From: Acidilobaceae archaeon
GTDB lineage: Archaea > Thermoproteota > Thermoprotei_A > Sulfolobales > Acidilobaceae
Length of the DNA: 57,258 bases
Direction: 5' to 3'
Assembly (NCBI GenBank): GCA_027080775.1
Contig: JALWPV010000048.1
Coordinates: 1 to 57,258, forward strand
Shown here: positions 24,263 through 33,592 of the stretch, piece by piece
How positions within the stretch are numbered: the stretch's first letter is position 1
How the letters are laid out: each line of letters begins with the position of its first letter
Notes under the pieces: model-generated
The model's database searches: none
What the model saw: only the letters and a program-made list of their open reading frames with translations
Told to the model about the DNA's origin: nothing
Made by a program: the position numbers and the translations under genes

Positions 24263-26059
24263 CTAAGCAAGCTTTTGTAACTCTTCCTCGCGCAGGGCCC
24301 TCCTCAGGATCTTGCCTACTGCAGTCTTCGGCAGCTCATCCCTGAACTCCACTTCTTTTGGAACCTTGTATGGTGCCAGCTTTGTTCTGGCGTACTCTAT
24401 TATCTCCTTCTCGAGCTTCTCCTTGCCGCCGGGCTCCTGAAGCCTTGTCTTGCACTCGGGCTTGAGTACTATGAATGCTTTTGGTATTTCGAAATAGTCC
24501 GGGTGGGGCTTCCCTATTACAGCGGCCTCGAGCACGCAGGGGTGCTTGTAGAGGACTTCCTCTATCTCCCTCGGGTACACGCTGTAGCCCTTGTACTTTA
24601 TCATGTCCTTCTTCCTGTCTACTATGTAGAAGTAGCCCTCCTCATCCATATAGGCTATATCGCCAGTCCTGATCCACCTCCTGCCGCAGCACTCGAAGAA
24701 CACCTTCTCGTTCTCCTCGGGCATGTTATGGTAGCCCTTCATCACCTGGGGGCCGCTTATGACTAGCTCGCCGGTGGCTCCCAGTGGCAGTAGCTTGGGT
24801 TCCTCGGGATCCGCCACAGCCGCTATTGTGTTGGGTATGGGTAACCCTATGCTCAGCTTCTTCGCCCTACCCAGTATAGGGTTCACGTGCGTCACCGGGC
24901 TGGTCTCGGTGAGCCCGTAGCCCTCGCGGAGCTTAGCCCCCGTTATCCTCTCGAACTCTACGGCCACGGCCTCCGGTAGGGGGGCCGCCCCGCTTATGCA
25001 GGCCTCGAGGCTTCTCAGGTTGTACTTTGAGACGTTAGGGCTATTGATTATCATCTGGTACATGAGTGGGACTCCGTGGAAAAGGTTCGCCTTGTACTTC
25101 TCGATGGCCCACATCACTAGGTCAGTGTTAAACCTGGGGAACACGAGTATCGTACCAGCTCTTAGGATGCCAGTGTTCATGACAGTGGTCTGGCCATATA
25201 TGTGGAACCAAGGAAGGGCGCCGACCAGTACATCCTTCCCCCTCTGCCCTCTCTTGTACCAGGCGTCTATCTGGTAGACGTTGGCGACTATGTTGTAGTG
25301 CGTGAGCTCCGCACCCTTCGGCACTCCTGTCGTGCCCCCAGTATACATTATCGCCGCTACGTCCTCCCGGGGATCTACCTCGGCGTAGTCTCTTGGGTCT
25401 AGGGGTCTGTACTTCCTCATTATACTCGAGAACTTCACATTGAAGTCATCCTCTCTCACCTTATGGAGCTGGCCGCGCATCTTCACCTTATAGAGCAGGC
25501 CTGTGAAGCCTGAGAGGACGTCCTGGAAGCCGGTCCACACTATCTTCTGGACTCTTGCCCCCTTAACGCCGGCCTCAACCTTGCGGGCAAAGTCAGTAAT
25601 ATCGATGGCTACGAGAACTCTTGCCCCACTATCATTAAGCTGCCTTGAGATCTCCTCAGGCGTATACAGAATGTTCATGGGACTCACACTGGCACCAGCC
25701 ATTAAGGCCCCGTAGTAGGCCACTATGAACTGAGGGCTGTTGGGTAGGAAGAGACCTACAACATCACCCTTCCCCACGCCCTCCCTCTTCAGGAAGGAGG
25801 CGAACCTCCGCGCCATATCATAGATTCTCCTATACGTCAACTTGGCCTGAGCCTTCTCCGTCAAAATGAAGATGGTGGCTAATCTATCGGGGAAGTTCTC
25901 CGCGGACTCCATAAGTAGCTTGTAGAGCGGTATCTCGGGTATCTCTATGTCGGGTGGCACGCCCTCATCATAGCTCTTGAGCCAGGGCCTTGAGAGGTAT
26001 GCCCTAGCTGCCTCAGGAACCTCCGCGCCCTGCTCCCTACTATCTGGCATGCACTGCAC
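24263..26059 (-). CDS. Long-chain fatty-acid-CoA ligase (AMP-forming)
   Basis: 598 residues of the ANL superfamily. The ATP-binding P-loop is MYTGGTTGVPKGAELTH, the A5-type motif EGYGLTETSPVTHVNP, and the hinge/adenylate motif YFYIVDRKKDMIKYKGYSVY, with catalytic Lys in PKTAVGKILRRALRE. It activates a carboxylic acid to its CoA thioester via an acyl-adenylate. Chain length cannot be told; crenarchaeal paralogues are often assigned to fatty or branched acids. M4 (26050) is an alternative start. It may act with the CoA-transferase at 55785 but the genes are far apart. Confidence 0.88.
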   Translation of the reverse strand: MQCMPDSREQGAEVPEAARAYLSRPWLKSYDEGVPPDIEIPEIPLYKLLMESAENFPDRLATIFILTEKAQAKLTYRRIYDMARRFASFLKREGVGKGDVVGLFLPNSPQFIVAYYGALMAGASVSPMNILYTPEEISRQLNDSGARVLVAIDITDFARKVEAGVKGARVQKIVWTGFQDVLSGFTGLLYKVKMRGQLHKVREDDFNVKFSSIMRKYRPLDPRDYAEVDPREDVAAIMYTGGTTGVPKGAELTHYNIVANVYQIDAWYKRGQRGKDVLVGALPWFHIYGQTTVMNTGILRAGTILVFPRFNTDLVMWAIEKYKANLFHGVPLMYQMIINSPNVSKYNLRSLEACISGAAPLPEAVAVEFERITGAKLREGYGLTETSPVTHVNPILGRAKKLSIGLPIPNTIAAVADPEEPKLLPLGATGELVISGPQVMKGYHNMPEENEKVFFECCGRRWIRTGDIAYMDEEGYFYIVDRKKDMIKYKGYSVYPREIEEVLYKHPCVLEAAVIGKPHPDYFEIPKAFIVLKPECKTRLQEPGGKEKLEKEIIEYARTKLAPYKVPKEVEFRDELPKTAVGKILRRALREEELQKLA

Positions 26060-26141
26060 CGCCTCTCTGCAAAGATGAGAGGCCCCTTTTTAGTATGGCG
26101 GCCCAATATAAAGGTAGCGTCGCCTCTCAGAGCGGGAGGCG

Positions 26142-26870
26142 GTGCCGGGCGTCTTGAGGAGGATAAAGATAGTGTTCTTCGACGTCGACGGGGTTCTGAC
26201 ACCTGTCAAGAGTAGCTGGGGCTACATACACAGGTATTTCGGCGTTGAGGAAGAGGCGGTGAAGGCGGTCAAGCTCTTTGAGGAGGGCAGGATAAGCTAT
26301 GAGGAGTGGATGCGCTTCGACACGAGCCTCTGGATAAGGGCCGCCGGGGGCCGCTTGCATAGGAGTGTTCTAGCCAGGATCGTGGCCGGTATCCCCCTAA
26401 GGGAGGGGGCCAGAGAGATCGCGGCCCGCCTCCACAGGAGGGGGGTGATAGTTGCGCTTGTGAGTGCTGGAGTAGACCTTCTCGTGCAGAGGGTTGCCAG
26501 GGAGGTGGGGGCTGACGTCTATGTGAGCCCTCGCCTTAGGTGGGACAAGAGAGGCTACCTCCTGCCGGGAGGCCACCCCCTTGTGACGCCCGCAGGGAGG
26601 CACGGCAAGGCGTGGGCCGTCAGAAGAATAGCTGGCGAGTACGGCGTCCCCCTGAGCAGGGCTGTCTACGTGGGCGACTCCAAGTGGGACGCTGAGGCTA
26701 TGAAGGCAGTCGCCTACCCCATAGCGTTCGGGGACGAGTGCGAGGTTCTGCGTAGGATCTCTCTCTGCATAGTAAAAAGCATGGAGGAACTCTGGGATGC
26801 CTTACTCGCAATAGAGGAGGGCACGTGCACTGAGGGATCGCACCATCAAAAAGGAGGAGAGAGCGGTTAG
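26142..26870 (+). CDS. HAD-superfamily phosphatase (PSP-like)
   Basis: 242 residues. Motif I FFDVDGVLTPV (D14 nucleophile, D16), motif II VALVSAGVDLLV, and motif IV YVGDSKWDAEAM. An inserted helical cap follows motif I, and the core resembles phosphoserine phosphatases (class IB). The substrate is uncertain. The start is GTG, with a TTG twelve bases later as an alternative; a TATA-like aatataaag (26104-26112) implies a leaderless or very short leader. Confidence 0.8.
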   Translation: MPGVLRRIKIVFFDVDGVLTPVKSSWGYIHRYFGVEEEAVKAVKLFEEGRISYEEWMRFDTSLWIRAAGGRLHRSVLARIVAGIPLREGAREIAARLHRRGVIVALVSAGVDLLVQRVAREVGADVYVSPRLRWDKRGYLLPGGHPLVTPAGRHGKAWAVRRIAGEYGVPLSRAVYVGDSKWDAEAMKAVAYPIAFGDECEVLRRISLCIVKSMEELWDALLAIEEGTCTEGSHHQKGGESG

Positions 26871-26878
26871 ACAGGCTA

Positions 26879-28144
26879 TCACATGGACTCGATATACTCG
26901 ATGAGTGCTTGTGTGTATTCGCTGGTCTTGAGGGGTGTGACGCCGGGCATGTGCCTGGCTAGGTCCTGGGTAACCTTCTTGTCAGCGATGGCCCTCCTTA
27001 TGGCCTCCTCTATGATCTTGCCTACCTCGCTCCAGCCGAGGTGCTCGGCTATTAGTAGTACACCGCTGAGTATCTCGGCGGTCGGGTTGGCTACGTCCTT
27101 CCCAGCATACTTCGGCGCCGTGCCGTGGACGGGCTCGGCCACCGCTATGTAGTCGCCTGCGTTCATACCGGCTGCCATGCCTATTCCTCCAACGAGGGCG
27201 TTGGCCTCGTCGCTTATGTAGTCGCCGTTGACGTTGGGTGCCAGTATTATCTCGTAGTCCCAAGGCCTTGTTATGATCTGTTGTAGCATGTTATCGGCTA
27301 TCCTGTCGTTGACGAGTATCTTGCCCTCGGGTAGCTGGCCGTTGTACTTCTCGTAGAGCTCCTGCTCCGTTACGATGTACTCTCTGAACTCGGTTGTGGC
27401 CACCTCGTATGCCCACTTCATGAATGCGCCCTCAGTGTACTTCATTATGTTGCCCTTATGCATGATCGTCACGACCCTGTTCTTGTGCTTGATGGCCCAC
27501 TGGAAGGCCTTCCTCGCCAGCCTCTTCGTCGCGAACTCGCTTATGGGCTTGACGCCTATGCCGGTGTTTGGCCTCAGCTCTACCCCGAACTCCTTCTTGA
27601 GGAATTCCATCACCTTCTGGGCTTCAGGGCTCCCCGGCGGCCACTCGATGCCAGCGTAGAGGTCCTCTGTGTTCTCCCTGAATATGACGAAGTTGACCTT
27701 GTCAGCGTACCTGTGGGGCGCTGGCTGGCCGTAGTAGCGGACGGGCCTTATATTGGCGTAGAGGTCAAGGGCCATCCTTATGGCTACATTGAGGCTCCTG
27801 TAGCCCCCACCCACGGGGGTGGTGAGGGGCCCCTTCATCGCGGCCTTAGTCATCCTTATGGCCTCTATGGTGGCCTTCGGGAGGAGTTCGCCACAGTGCT
27901 CCTGGGCCTTCTCACCGGCTACGATCTCCCACCAGACTATCCTCCTCTTATTGCCATAGGCCTTCTTTACGGCGGCATCTATGACGGCCTTGGCGCTCCT
28001 CACTATCTCGGGCCCGATGCCGTCGCCCTCGATGTAAGCTATTACAGGGTTATCGGGAACCTTGATCTGACCATTAACGATCTCTATCAGCTGGCCCTCG
28101 GCAGGGGGTTTGAGGTCCTTGACGTCACAGGGGACAGATGTCAT
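26879..28144 (-). CDS. icd: Isocitrate dehydrogenase (NADP type)
   Basis: 421 residues. Typical blocks: IAYIEGDGIGPEIVRSA, GPLTTPVGGGYRSLNVAIR (phosphorylation-loop Ser region), the active-site FVIFRENTEDLYAGIEW, and cofactor loop EPVHGTAPKYAGKDVANPTA, where Lys/Tyr-type NADP binding is expected. It oxidises isocitrate to 2-oxoglutarate in the citric acid cycle. The promoter gtatatatca (28190-28199) lies about 50 bases upstream. Confidence 0.95.
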   Translation of the reverse strand: MTSVPCDVKDLKPPAEGQLIEIVNGQIKVPDNPVIAYIEGDGIGPEIVRSAKAVIDAAVKKAYGNKRRIVWWEIVAGEKAQEHCGELLPKATIEAIRMTKAAMKGPLTTPVGGGYRSLNVAIRMALDLYANIRPVRYYGQPAPHRYADKVNFVIFRENTEDLYAGIEWPPGSPEAQKVMEFLKKEFGVELRPNTGIGVKPISEFATKRLARKAFQWAIKHKNRVVTIMHKGNIMKYTEGAFMKWAYEVATTEFREYIVTEQELYEKYNGQLPEGKILVNDRIADNMLQQIITRPWDYEIILAPNVNGDYISDEANALVGGIGMAAGMNAGDYIAVAEPVHGTAPKYAGKDVANPTAEILSGVLLIAEHLGWSEVGKIIEEAIRRAIADKKVTQDLARHMPGVTPLKTSEYTQALIEYIESM

Positions 28145-28189
28145 CGCCTAGGCACCTCCATTTGCCGTGGAGGGTGGAGGGTTGCTTGG

Positions 28190-28199
28190 GTATATATCA
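28190..28199 (-). promoter_or_regulatory. TATA box of isocitrate dehydrogenase
   Basis: On the minus strand this reads tgatatatac. A start site ~26 bases downstream (near 28169) leaves a leader of ~25 bases before the ATG at 28144. Confidence 0.5.
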
Positions 28200-28270
28200 T
28201 GCAACACTATGGGGGAATGTGCCTGTATAACGAGGAGTGGCTATAGGCGTCCCCAGTTGCCCTGCTATCT

Positions 28271-29371
28271 TTACGAGGACCCTAGGAGCGCGGGGAGCGT
28301 CTTCTCGTATGGGGGTCTGGCTACACCTCTCTCTGTTATGATACCTGTTATCAGTGCTGGTGGCGTCACGTCGAAAGAGGGATTGTACACGTCAACGTCA
28401 GGTATTGTGATGAGGTATTTACCCATGACCCTCCTGACCTCGTCTGGGTCTCTCTCCTCTATTACAATGCTCCCGGGGTCCCAGGTTCTCTGTATTGTGC
28501 TTGTGGGTGCGACAACGTAGAAGGGTTTTCTATTATCCTTAGCGGCCAGGGCCACCATGTAGGTTCCAATCTTGTTAGCTGTGTGCCCAGTCAGTATGAT
28601 CCTATCTGCACCGACGAGTACGAGATCGGCTAGCCCTCTCTTGAGTACGATGCCTACCATACCATCGGTTATGAGCGTAACGGGTATGCCCTCCTTGCGC
28701 AGCTCCCAGACGTTGAGGCGGGCCCCTTGGAGGAGGGGCCTAGTCTCGGTTGTTATGACTTTGACCTCCTTCCCCTCGTAGAAGGCGTACCTCACGACGC
28801 CGAGCGCCGTGCCGAAGCCTGCAGTGGCTAGGGCCCCCGTGTTGCAGTGCGTTAGGATCGTGGCCCCGTCCTCGACGAGTCTACTGCCTATACGGCCCAT
28901 CTCAACGTTATTCCTTATGTCCTCCACGTATATGCGTAGGGCCTCCTCCTCAACGGAAACCCGAACCTCGTCGGGGTCCCCCTTCTCGGCCGCCTCCTCG
29001 ACACGCCTCCACACACGATCTAGGGCCCAGAAGAGGTTGAAGGCCGTGGGCCTAGTTGATGCCAGTATCTCCTTGGCCTTCTTTAGCTCGCTCAGCAGGG
29101 CGTCGATGTTCCTAGCCTTGGAGTAGTGGGCCGCTAGGGCCATACCGAAGGCTGCTGAGACGCCGATGGCGGGGGCGCCGCGGATCTCCATGTCCTTGAT
29201 GGCCCTCGCTACCCTCCTGTAGTCTCTCGTCTCCCTATAGACCTCCTCGAATGGTATGAGACGTGTGTCGAGCCACTTAAACTTCTTGGACTCGGGATCC
29301 CACTCGAGAGGCTTAATCTTAAGGTAAGACTCGTACCTCTCGAGATCTCTCAAAGCGTCTCCTATGGGCAT
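28271..29371 (-). CDS. mtnA: S-methyl-5-thioribose-1-phosphate isomerase
   Basis: 366 residues, family length. MEIRGAPAIGVSAAFGMALA at the N-terminus, the catalytic Cys176 in TILTHCNTGALATAG and the catalytic Asp256 in VLVGADRI are all present. It belongs to the eIF2B/MtnA/R15P-isomerase superfamily; the Cys/Asp pair and the GTALGVVRYA region favour MtnA over aIF2B. It converts methylthioribose-1-phosphate to the ribulose form in methionine salvage, or, in archaea, related ribose-1-phosphates. Confidence 0.85.
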   Translation of the reverse strand: MPIGDALRDLERYESYLKIKPLEWDPESKKFKWLDTRLIPFEEVYRETRDYRRVARAIKDMEIRGAPAIGVSAAFGMALAAHYSKARNIDALLSELKKAKEILASTRPTAFNLFWALDRVWRRVEEAAEKGDPDEVRVSVEEEALRIYVEDIRNNVEMGRIGSRLVEDGATILTHCNTGALATAGFGTALGVVRYAFYEGKEVKVITTETRPLLQGARLNVWELRKEGIPVTLITDGMVGIVLKRGLADLVLVGADRIILTGHTANKIGTYMVALAAKDNRKPFYVVAPTSTIQRTWDPGSIVIEERDPDEVRRVMGKYLITIPDVDVYNPSFDVTPPALITGIITERGVARPPYEKTLPALLGSS

Positions 29372-29406
29372 AGCTGGACACCACGAGCTAAACCTGTGAA
29401 TGAAGA

Positions 29407-29973
29407 GTGGTTACAGGGCCCGTTAATAAGCTCTGGCCCACTCCGCTTGGCTGCACAAGGCGCTACGTGGTGACGGAGTTGCCGGCAGCCCTGGAGGCCA
29501 GGGTAGACGAGGGGAGGGTAACGCTTGTGGCCTGCCATGCAGAGCAGTTCTGCAGGACACTCGAGGAGAGGGGGTACCTGGAGGGTGGCAGGCTCTACCC
29601 CCTGGAGGCGGCGTTCCAGGCATCGCGGGGTAGGGTGGCTCTAGCAGGCGGCCAGACTGGCTGGGAGGCCTTCCTGGATATCATAAGGATCACTGGGGTG
29701 CCCCTCAAGCTTGCCATTGTCTATAGGCTACTCAGGAATAGATACCCCGAGGTGAGGGAGTGGACCAGGCCCTCGACGCTGCTGGCGAGGCCTCGCAGCG
29801 GCAGGCCACTCGAGGTCCTCGTGCTCGAGGAGGGGGAGGAGATAACTATCGAGGGCCTCCTCGAGTGGAGTGAGGCCGCAGCCAAAGACGGCCACGAACC
29901 GGTGATAGCCGTGGTTGACAGGAATGGTCAGACAACCTTCTACGAGGCGAGGAGTGTAGGCGCTATAGTCTAG
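29407..29973 (+). CDS. tRNA-splicing endonuclease, structural (non-catalytic) subunit
   Basis: 188 residues with the endonuclease fold but without the Tyr-His-Lys triad. The central block AIVYRLLRNRYPEVREWTRP matches the YRDLRxRGYxV region of EndA, and LEVLVLEEGEEITIEGLLEW with EPVIAVVDRNGQTTFYEA corresponds to the C-terminal strands. Crenarchaea use heterotetramers of catalytic plus structural chains; the catalytic partner is at 44647 on the other strand. The start is GTG. Confidence 0.7.
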   Translation: MVTGPVNKLWPTPLGCTRRYVVTELPAALEARVDEGRVTLVACHAEQFCRTLEERGYLEGGRLYPLEAAFQASRGRVALAGGQTGWEAFLDIIRITGVPLKLAIVYRLLRNRYPEVREWTRPSTLLARPRSGRPLEVLVLEEGEEITIEGLLEWSEAAAKDGHEPVIAVVDRNGQTTFYEARSVGAIV

Positions 29974-29982
29974 CGGGTGCGG

Positions 29983-31413
29983 CTAGGCTACGTGGAGAAT
30001 CCCCAGGAGCCTCGGTGCCAGCGCTGTGGAGGCGAGTAGCACTAGGGACGGCGTGAGGCTGGGCCTCTGGGGTCTCAGCAGGAGCCCGGCTGGCACGCCG
30101 GCCAGCGGCGCGACCGCCTCGAGCAGGCTGAGCACGCCCCCGACGTTAACCCTAAACAGCGTAGGCCCCATCTGAGCGGCCTCTGGCATAGCTGAGACCA
30201 TGGCGATTGTGTAGTAAGCCGTCAGCACTGACATCAATGTTACAGCTAGTGATAGTACTGCTGTACCCCGTAGCGAGTCCATGGCCCCCTTCGCCTCTCT
30301 ATAAACCCTCTCCAGTACCTCCACGCCCACCCAGACCCTGCTGAGGCCAGCAACTCTTATGGAGCCGATGATCGCCTCTATGACGGGTGGGTCGACTGGC
30401 CTGGCATCCTCCAGTAGCGCGTCGACGGGCCTCCCCAGCCTCGCCTCGCGAGCGGCTCGTGAGAGGGCGGCGAGTGCCCTGGAGAGCATTCTCGAGTGCC
30501 TGAAGCCGAGGACCTCGCCTACGGCGGCCGCTGCTCCTAGTAGGGCTAGGGCCGCCCACACGCTCCTGGCATAGGCTACAAAGGCAGTTACGCTCGCGAC
30601 GCCGAGGGGGGCCAGCCTCGCCGGCAGCGAGGCCCTCCCAGGGCCCGTGGAGGGCTGTGTCAATGCTAGGGCCAGGGCGAGTAGGGGAGGAGCTAGGACC
30701 ACAGCGTAGAGCGCTCCCGTCCAGGACCCGGTGAACGCGGTTATAGGGGCCAGCGCTCCCATCGAGACTATGACGGCCGCGTTCACCTCAGATATGACCT
30801 TGGCTGTCTCGGAGTATGACTGCCACCTCCTCTTGATGGAATTAAGGGCTCTTGGGACGAGGCTGGAGAGGAGCATGGTCCTGGAGTAGCCAAGCCTGGA
30901 GGCGTGTATGATCTCCTCTAGAGACTCCCGTAAAGCCCTCGAAGGTGTCGTGCGGGCCAGCTCCCTCAAGGCAGCTAGCGGGTCCATGCCATAGTCAAGC
31001 ATAGCCTTGAGGCGAGATGCCTCCCGGCGTATCCACTTGAACGCAGAGGATCCTGACTCGGCTAGCCTCGCTATGAGATCCGCCACTGTATGCGTCGACC
31101 AGGCGTATGGTAACAGGTAGAGCAGGAGGCTTGGAACCTCGTCGTCGATGCCACTGGATGCTATGGCATCATAGGCCTTATCGACGAAGAGGGCCAGAGC
31201 GAGAGCCCCAGAGGCTAGAGCCGCCCGCAGGGCGGTGTGTATGGGTGCTAGTGCTAGGGCTAACGCGGCGGCGAGCATGGAGGCCCTAGCTACGATTAAC
31301 CCCTTGAGGACTCCGGGGGTGTAGCGTTTGGGGTCTAGGGAGTAGGAGAGAAGCCGCCACGCTGCGGTGGTGGGGCGGGTAAGCACGCTCCTCAGTCGGA
31401 GGCCAGCCCTCAC
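29983..31413 (-). CDS. Archaeal pilus/archaellum assembly membrane protein (TadC/ArlJ type)
   Basis: 476 residues with about eight hydrophobic helices arranged in two repeats. Each repeat has the GspF-type cytoplasmic helical part, e.g. SGIDDEVPSLLLYLLPYAW, then ASRLKAMLDYGMDPLAALREL. It should form the membrane platform onto which the ATPase at 31420 docks to assemble type IV-like filaments. It begins seven bases after the ATPase stop, so the two are one operon with the pilin at 32937. Confidence 0.8.
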   Translation of the reverse strand: MRAGLRLRSVLTRPTTAAWRLLSYSLDPKRYTPGVLKGLIVARASMLAAALALALAPIHTALRAALASGALALALFVDKAYDAIASSGIDDEVPSLLLYLLPYAWSTHTVADLIARLAESGSSAFKWIRREASRLKAMLDYGMDPLAALRELARTTPSRALRESLEEIIHASRLGYSRTMLLSSLVPRALNSIKRRWQSYSETAKVISEVNAAVIVSMGALAPITAFTGSWTGALYAVVLAPPLLALALALTQPSTGPGRASLPARLAPLGVASVTAFVAYARSVWAALALLGAAAAVGEVLGFRHSRMLSRALAALSRAAREARLGRPVDALLEDARPVDPPVIEAIIGSIRVAGLSRVWVGVEVLERVYREAKGAMDSLRGTAVLSLAVTLMSVLTAYYTIAMVSAMPEAAQMGPTLFRVNVGGVLSLLEAVAPLAGVPAGLLLRPQRPSLTPSLVLLASTALAPRLLGILHVA

Positions 31414-31419
31414 AGCTCC

Positions 31420-32886
31420 TCACCTGAAGCCGTATTTGACGTTGTAGAAGCGTAGTAGGGCTTCCTGGAAGCTCTCTGGGTCATCCTCCTTGTGCCTCTC
31501 CAGGAATGAGGCCCTCTCAGCGAGCTCCCTGGCGGGATCTGTGTGAGGGATCCCGAGGATCTCCCAGGCCCTCTTGATCCTCTCGCTAGCGTCCAGGACG
31601 GCCTCGGGCTCGCTGGGCTTATGGGTGTCCGTGTGGGGGTCCCATGTGAACACGTCCAGTAGCTCATCGTCATTAGTGACCTCAGTTATGCTAACGACTC
31701 TCCTTCTAACGCCACCCATGTAGTCGGGCATCCTCCTGATGAGCACAATGGCTGCGATGGAGCGCAGGAAGAGGCGGGGAAGGTCTATGGGGTCAAGCAG
31801 CAGCCTCATTATCGCCGCCTCGGGGCTATCGGCGTGGAACGTTGTCATGCCGCCGTGGCCAGCCGCTACCGCCTGAGATAGGAGGCGCGCCTCCCTCCCC
31901 CTCACCTCTCCTACTATTATGTAGTCGGCGCGCCTCCTCAACGCGAACCTTAAGAGGTCCTCGAGGCTGATCTCGCCTATATCCTCCCCCGGGAGGGGTG
32001 GGCGGGCAACTAGGGCATCCCAGTGCGGCGTGGGGAGCCTTATCTCGGGTGTATCCTCTATCGTGACAACCCTCCTGAACGGTGGTATTAGGCTCGCTAG
32101 TGCCTGGAGTAGGGTAGTCTTGCCGGAGGCCATGGGGCCTATTATCAGGATGAACATCCTAGCCTCGAGGAGTAGCCATAGGTAAGCAGCCTCGAGGGGG
32201 CTTATGACTGACTGGGCTATGAGGTCGGCTATTGTGATTGGCCTGCTCGGGAACTTCCTCACGATGAAGCTGCTCCCGAACCTGCTTACCTCCCTGGAGA
32301 AGGTTACCGCGACCCTATGGCCCTCTCTGGTGAGGCCCTCGGCTAGGGGCGCGGCTAGGCTGACAGTCTTCCCGGCGAGCCTTGCGAGCTGGATCGCCAG
32401 GGAGTCGGCCTCCTCCTCGTCCAGGACTATGTCGGCGTCAACCCACCTATCCGGCACGAGTTTGTGTATGATAGCCAGGGGCTTGCCGGGGCCTTCGCAC
32501 GCTATCTCCTCGACGTGGGGGTCGATGATGAGGGGGTAGAGGGGGCCGTAGCCGCTTCTAGCCTTATCGAGCAGGTAGGACTCTCCCTCGTTCCTGGGAG
32601 AGTCGAGGCCAAGCACCAGCTCCTCTAGCCGTTCCCCGCTAATTGGGGGCTCCGCCACGTGTAGCCTTACCCTACCGGACCTCACGTATAGCGTGTAGGT
32701 CGCCGCCCTGATCCTATACGTGGCTATGACCCTCGTACCCGGCCCGCCCAGGAACTCCAGGCTCTCTCCACGGGCCTCCTCGCTCGGCTGGCCTAGCCTT
32801 AGAGTCTCGGCCTTCCGTGCTTTCCCAGCTTTCCCCTCCTCCGTCCTCCCAGCCAGCAAGTTTCGGATGCTGCGTAGCTTGATCAA
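31420..32886 (-). CDS. Type II/IV secretion-system ATPase (pilus assembly)
   Basis: 488 residues. N-terminal region ~1-120 is charged and variable. Walker A is IGPMASGKTTLLQAL (~250-260), followed by the Asp box VTIEDTPEIRL, Walker B-like RRADYIIVGEVRGREA and the His box GHGGMTTFHADSPEAA. These identify the VirB11/TadA/ArlI/PilB superfamily. It drives polymerisation of the adjacent pilin through the TadC-like platform. Because no archaellum genes (ArlF/G/H) are nearby, an adhesive pilus is more likely than an archaellum. Confidence 0.9.
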   Translation of the reverse strand: MIKLRSIRNLLAGRTEEGKAGKARKAETLRLGQPSEEARGESLEFLGGPGTRVIATYRIRAATYTLYVRSGRVRLHVAEPPISGERLEELVLGLDSPRNEGESYLLDKARSGYGPLYPLIIDPHVEEIACEGPGKPLAIIHKLVPDRWVDADIVLDEEEADSLAIQLARLAGKTVSLAAPLAEGLTREGHRVAVTFSREVSRFGSSFIVRKFPSRPITIADLIAQSVISPLEAAYLWLLLEARMFILIIGPMASGKTTLLQALASLIPPFRRVVTIEDTPEIRLPTPHWDALVARPPLPGEDIGEISLEDLLRFALRRRADYIIVGEVRGREARLLSQAVAAGHGGMTTFHADSPEAAIMRLLLDPIDLPRLFLRSIAAIVLIRRMPDYMGGVRRRVVSITEVTNDDELLDVFTWDPHTDTHKPSEPEAVLDASERIKRAWEILGIPHTDPARELAERASFLERHKEDDPESFQEALLRFYNVKYGFR

Positions 32887-32936
32887 ACTGGGACCCCCAC
32901 TAAAAAGAAAAATTAAATAAAGAATATAAAGAAAAT

Positions 32937-33353
32937 TTAGCCTATGCTAACAGGGTTTGTTTCTAGCTTGTGATTATTATATTCATACCTTACATATACT
33001 AGCTTCGCATCGGCAGGCGCCGTTATGACAAGTGAAGCCTTTGAGCCTGGCGCGACCGTCGTCGATTGCGGCGTGACCGCCACAGTGCTACCGTTATCTA
33101 GTACTAGGACAACGCTTCTTATCGTCACGGGCTTCTGATAGGTGCTAACAACGCTTATGTGAACAAGCTTGGATGTGCTATTGATGTAGAGTGACTCGGC
33201 GCTTACCTGCAGCGAGCCGCTTGAGGCAGCTATTGTGTTGACGCTGTTCTGGAAGTAGTTGTAAACGATTATACCGCCTATTATGGCGGCACTTATCAGG
33301 ACTATTGTAGAGACCAGGGGAGAGAGGGCCCTCCTCGTGCTCCTCCTCTCCAC
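32937..33353 (-). CDS. Archaeal type IV pilin-like protein with class III signal
   Basis: 138 residues. A charged N-terminus (MERRSTRRALSPLVST) precedes a single hydrophobic helix (VLISAAIIGGIIVYNYF), the layout of archaeal pilins processed by a PibD-type peptidase just before the helix. The rest is a beta-rich extracellular domain. It is first in an operon with an ATPase (31420) and a platform protein (29983), all minus-strand. The cut site is not exact by eye. An A/T-rich block at 33402-33421 upstream is likely its promoter. Confidence 0.82.
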   Translation of the reverse strand: MERRSTRRALSPLVSTIVLISAAIIGGIIVYNYFQNSVNTIAASSGSLQVSAESLYINSTSKLVHISVVSTYQKPVTIRSVVLVLDNGSTVAVTPQSTTVAPGSKASLVITAPADAKLVYVRYEYNNHKLETNPVSIG

Positions 33354-33592
33354 GCTCTCAGCCCCAGGCTTAGGAGTAGGGGGTGTGGGAGAGATGCTTT
33401 AGTTAGTCTTAAAAATTAAAAGCTTATCCGGCATATGAGCCGCTCTCCGGGGAGGGGTCTCAGCGGCGCTGCAAAGTACCTAACGGCTTGTATAATGTGC
33501 GCGTGTAATATTCGAGGGCGCGGTCCCAGTTTTAACCCGCTTTCTATGGGCTTCAGGTTTGGCGGGGCGTTTGTAGAGGCTGGGGGGAGGAG
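33354..33592. other. Divergent promoter region, pilin and 33593 gene
   Basis: About 240 bases. The A/T-rich gtcttaaaaattaaaag (33405-33421) suits the minus-strand pilin promoter, and agttttaac (33530-33538) suits the plus-strand gene at 33593. No RNA gene or reading frame stands out. Confidence 0.4.

Noticed and set aside
27458-28246. 262-residue plus-strand frame antisense to isocitrate dehydrogenase
   Set aside because: No promoter or ribosome site fits and the opposite frame is an unmistakable Icd; it arises from codon bias.
31420-33353. Considered an archaellum operon
   Set aside because: The ArlF, ArlG and ArlH genes expected next to ArlI/ArlJ are missing and only one pilin is present.
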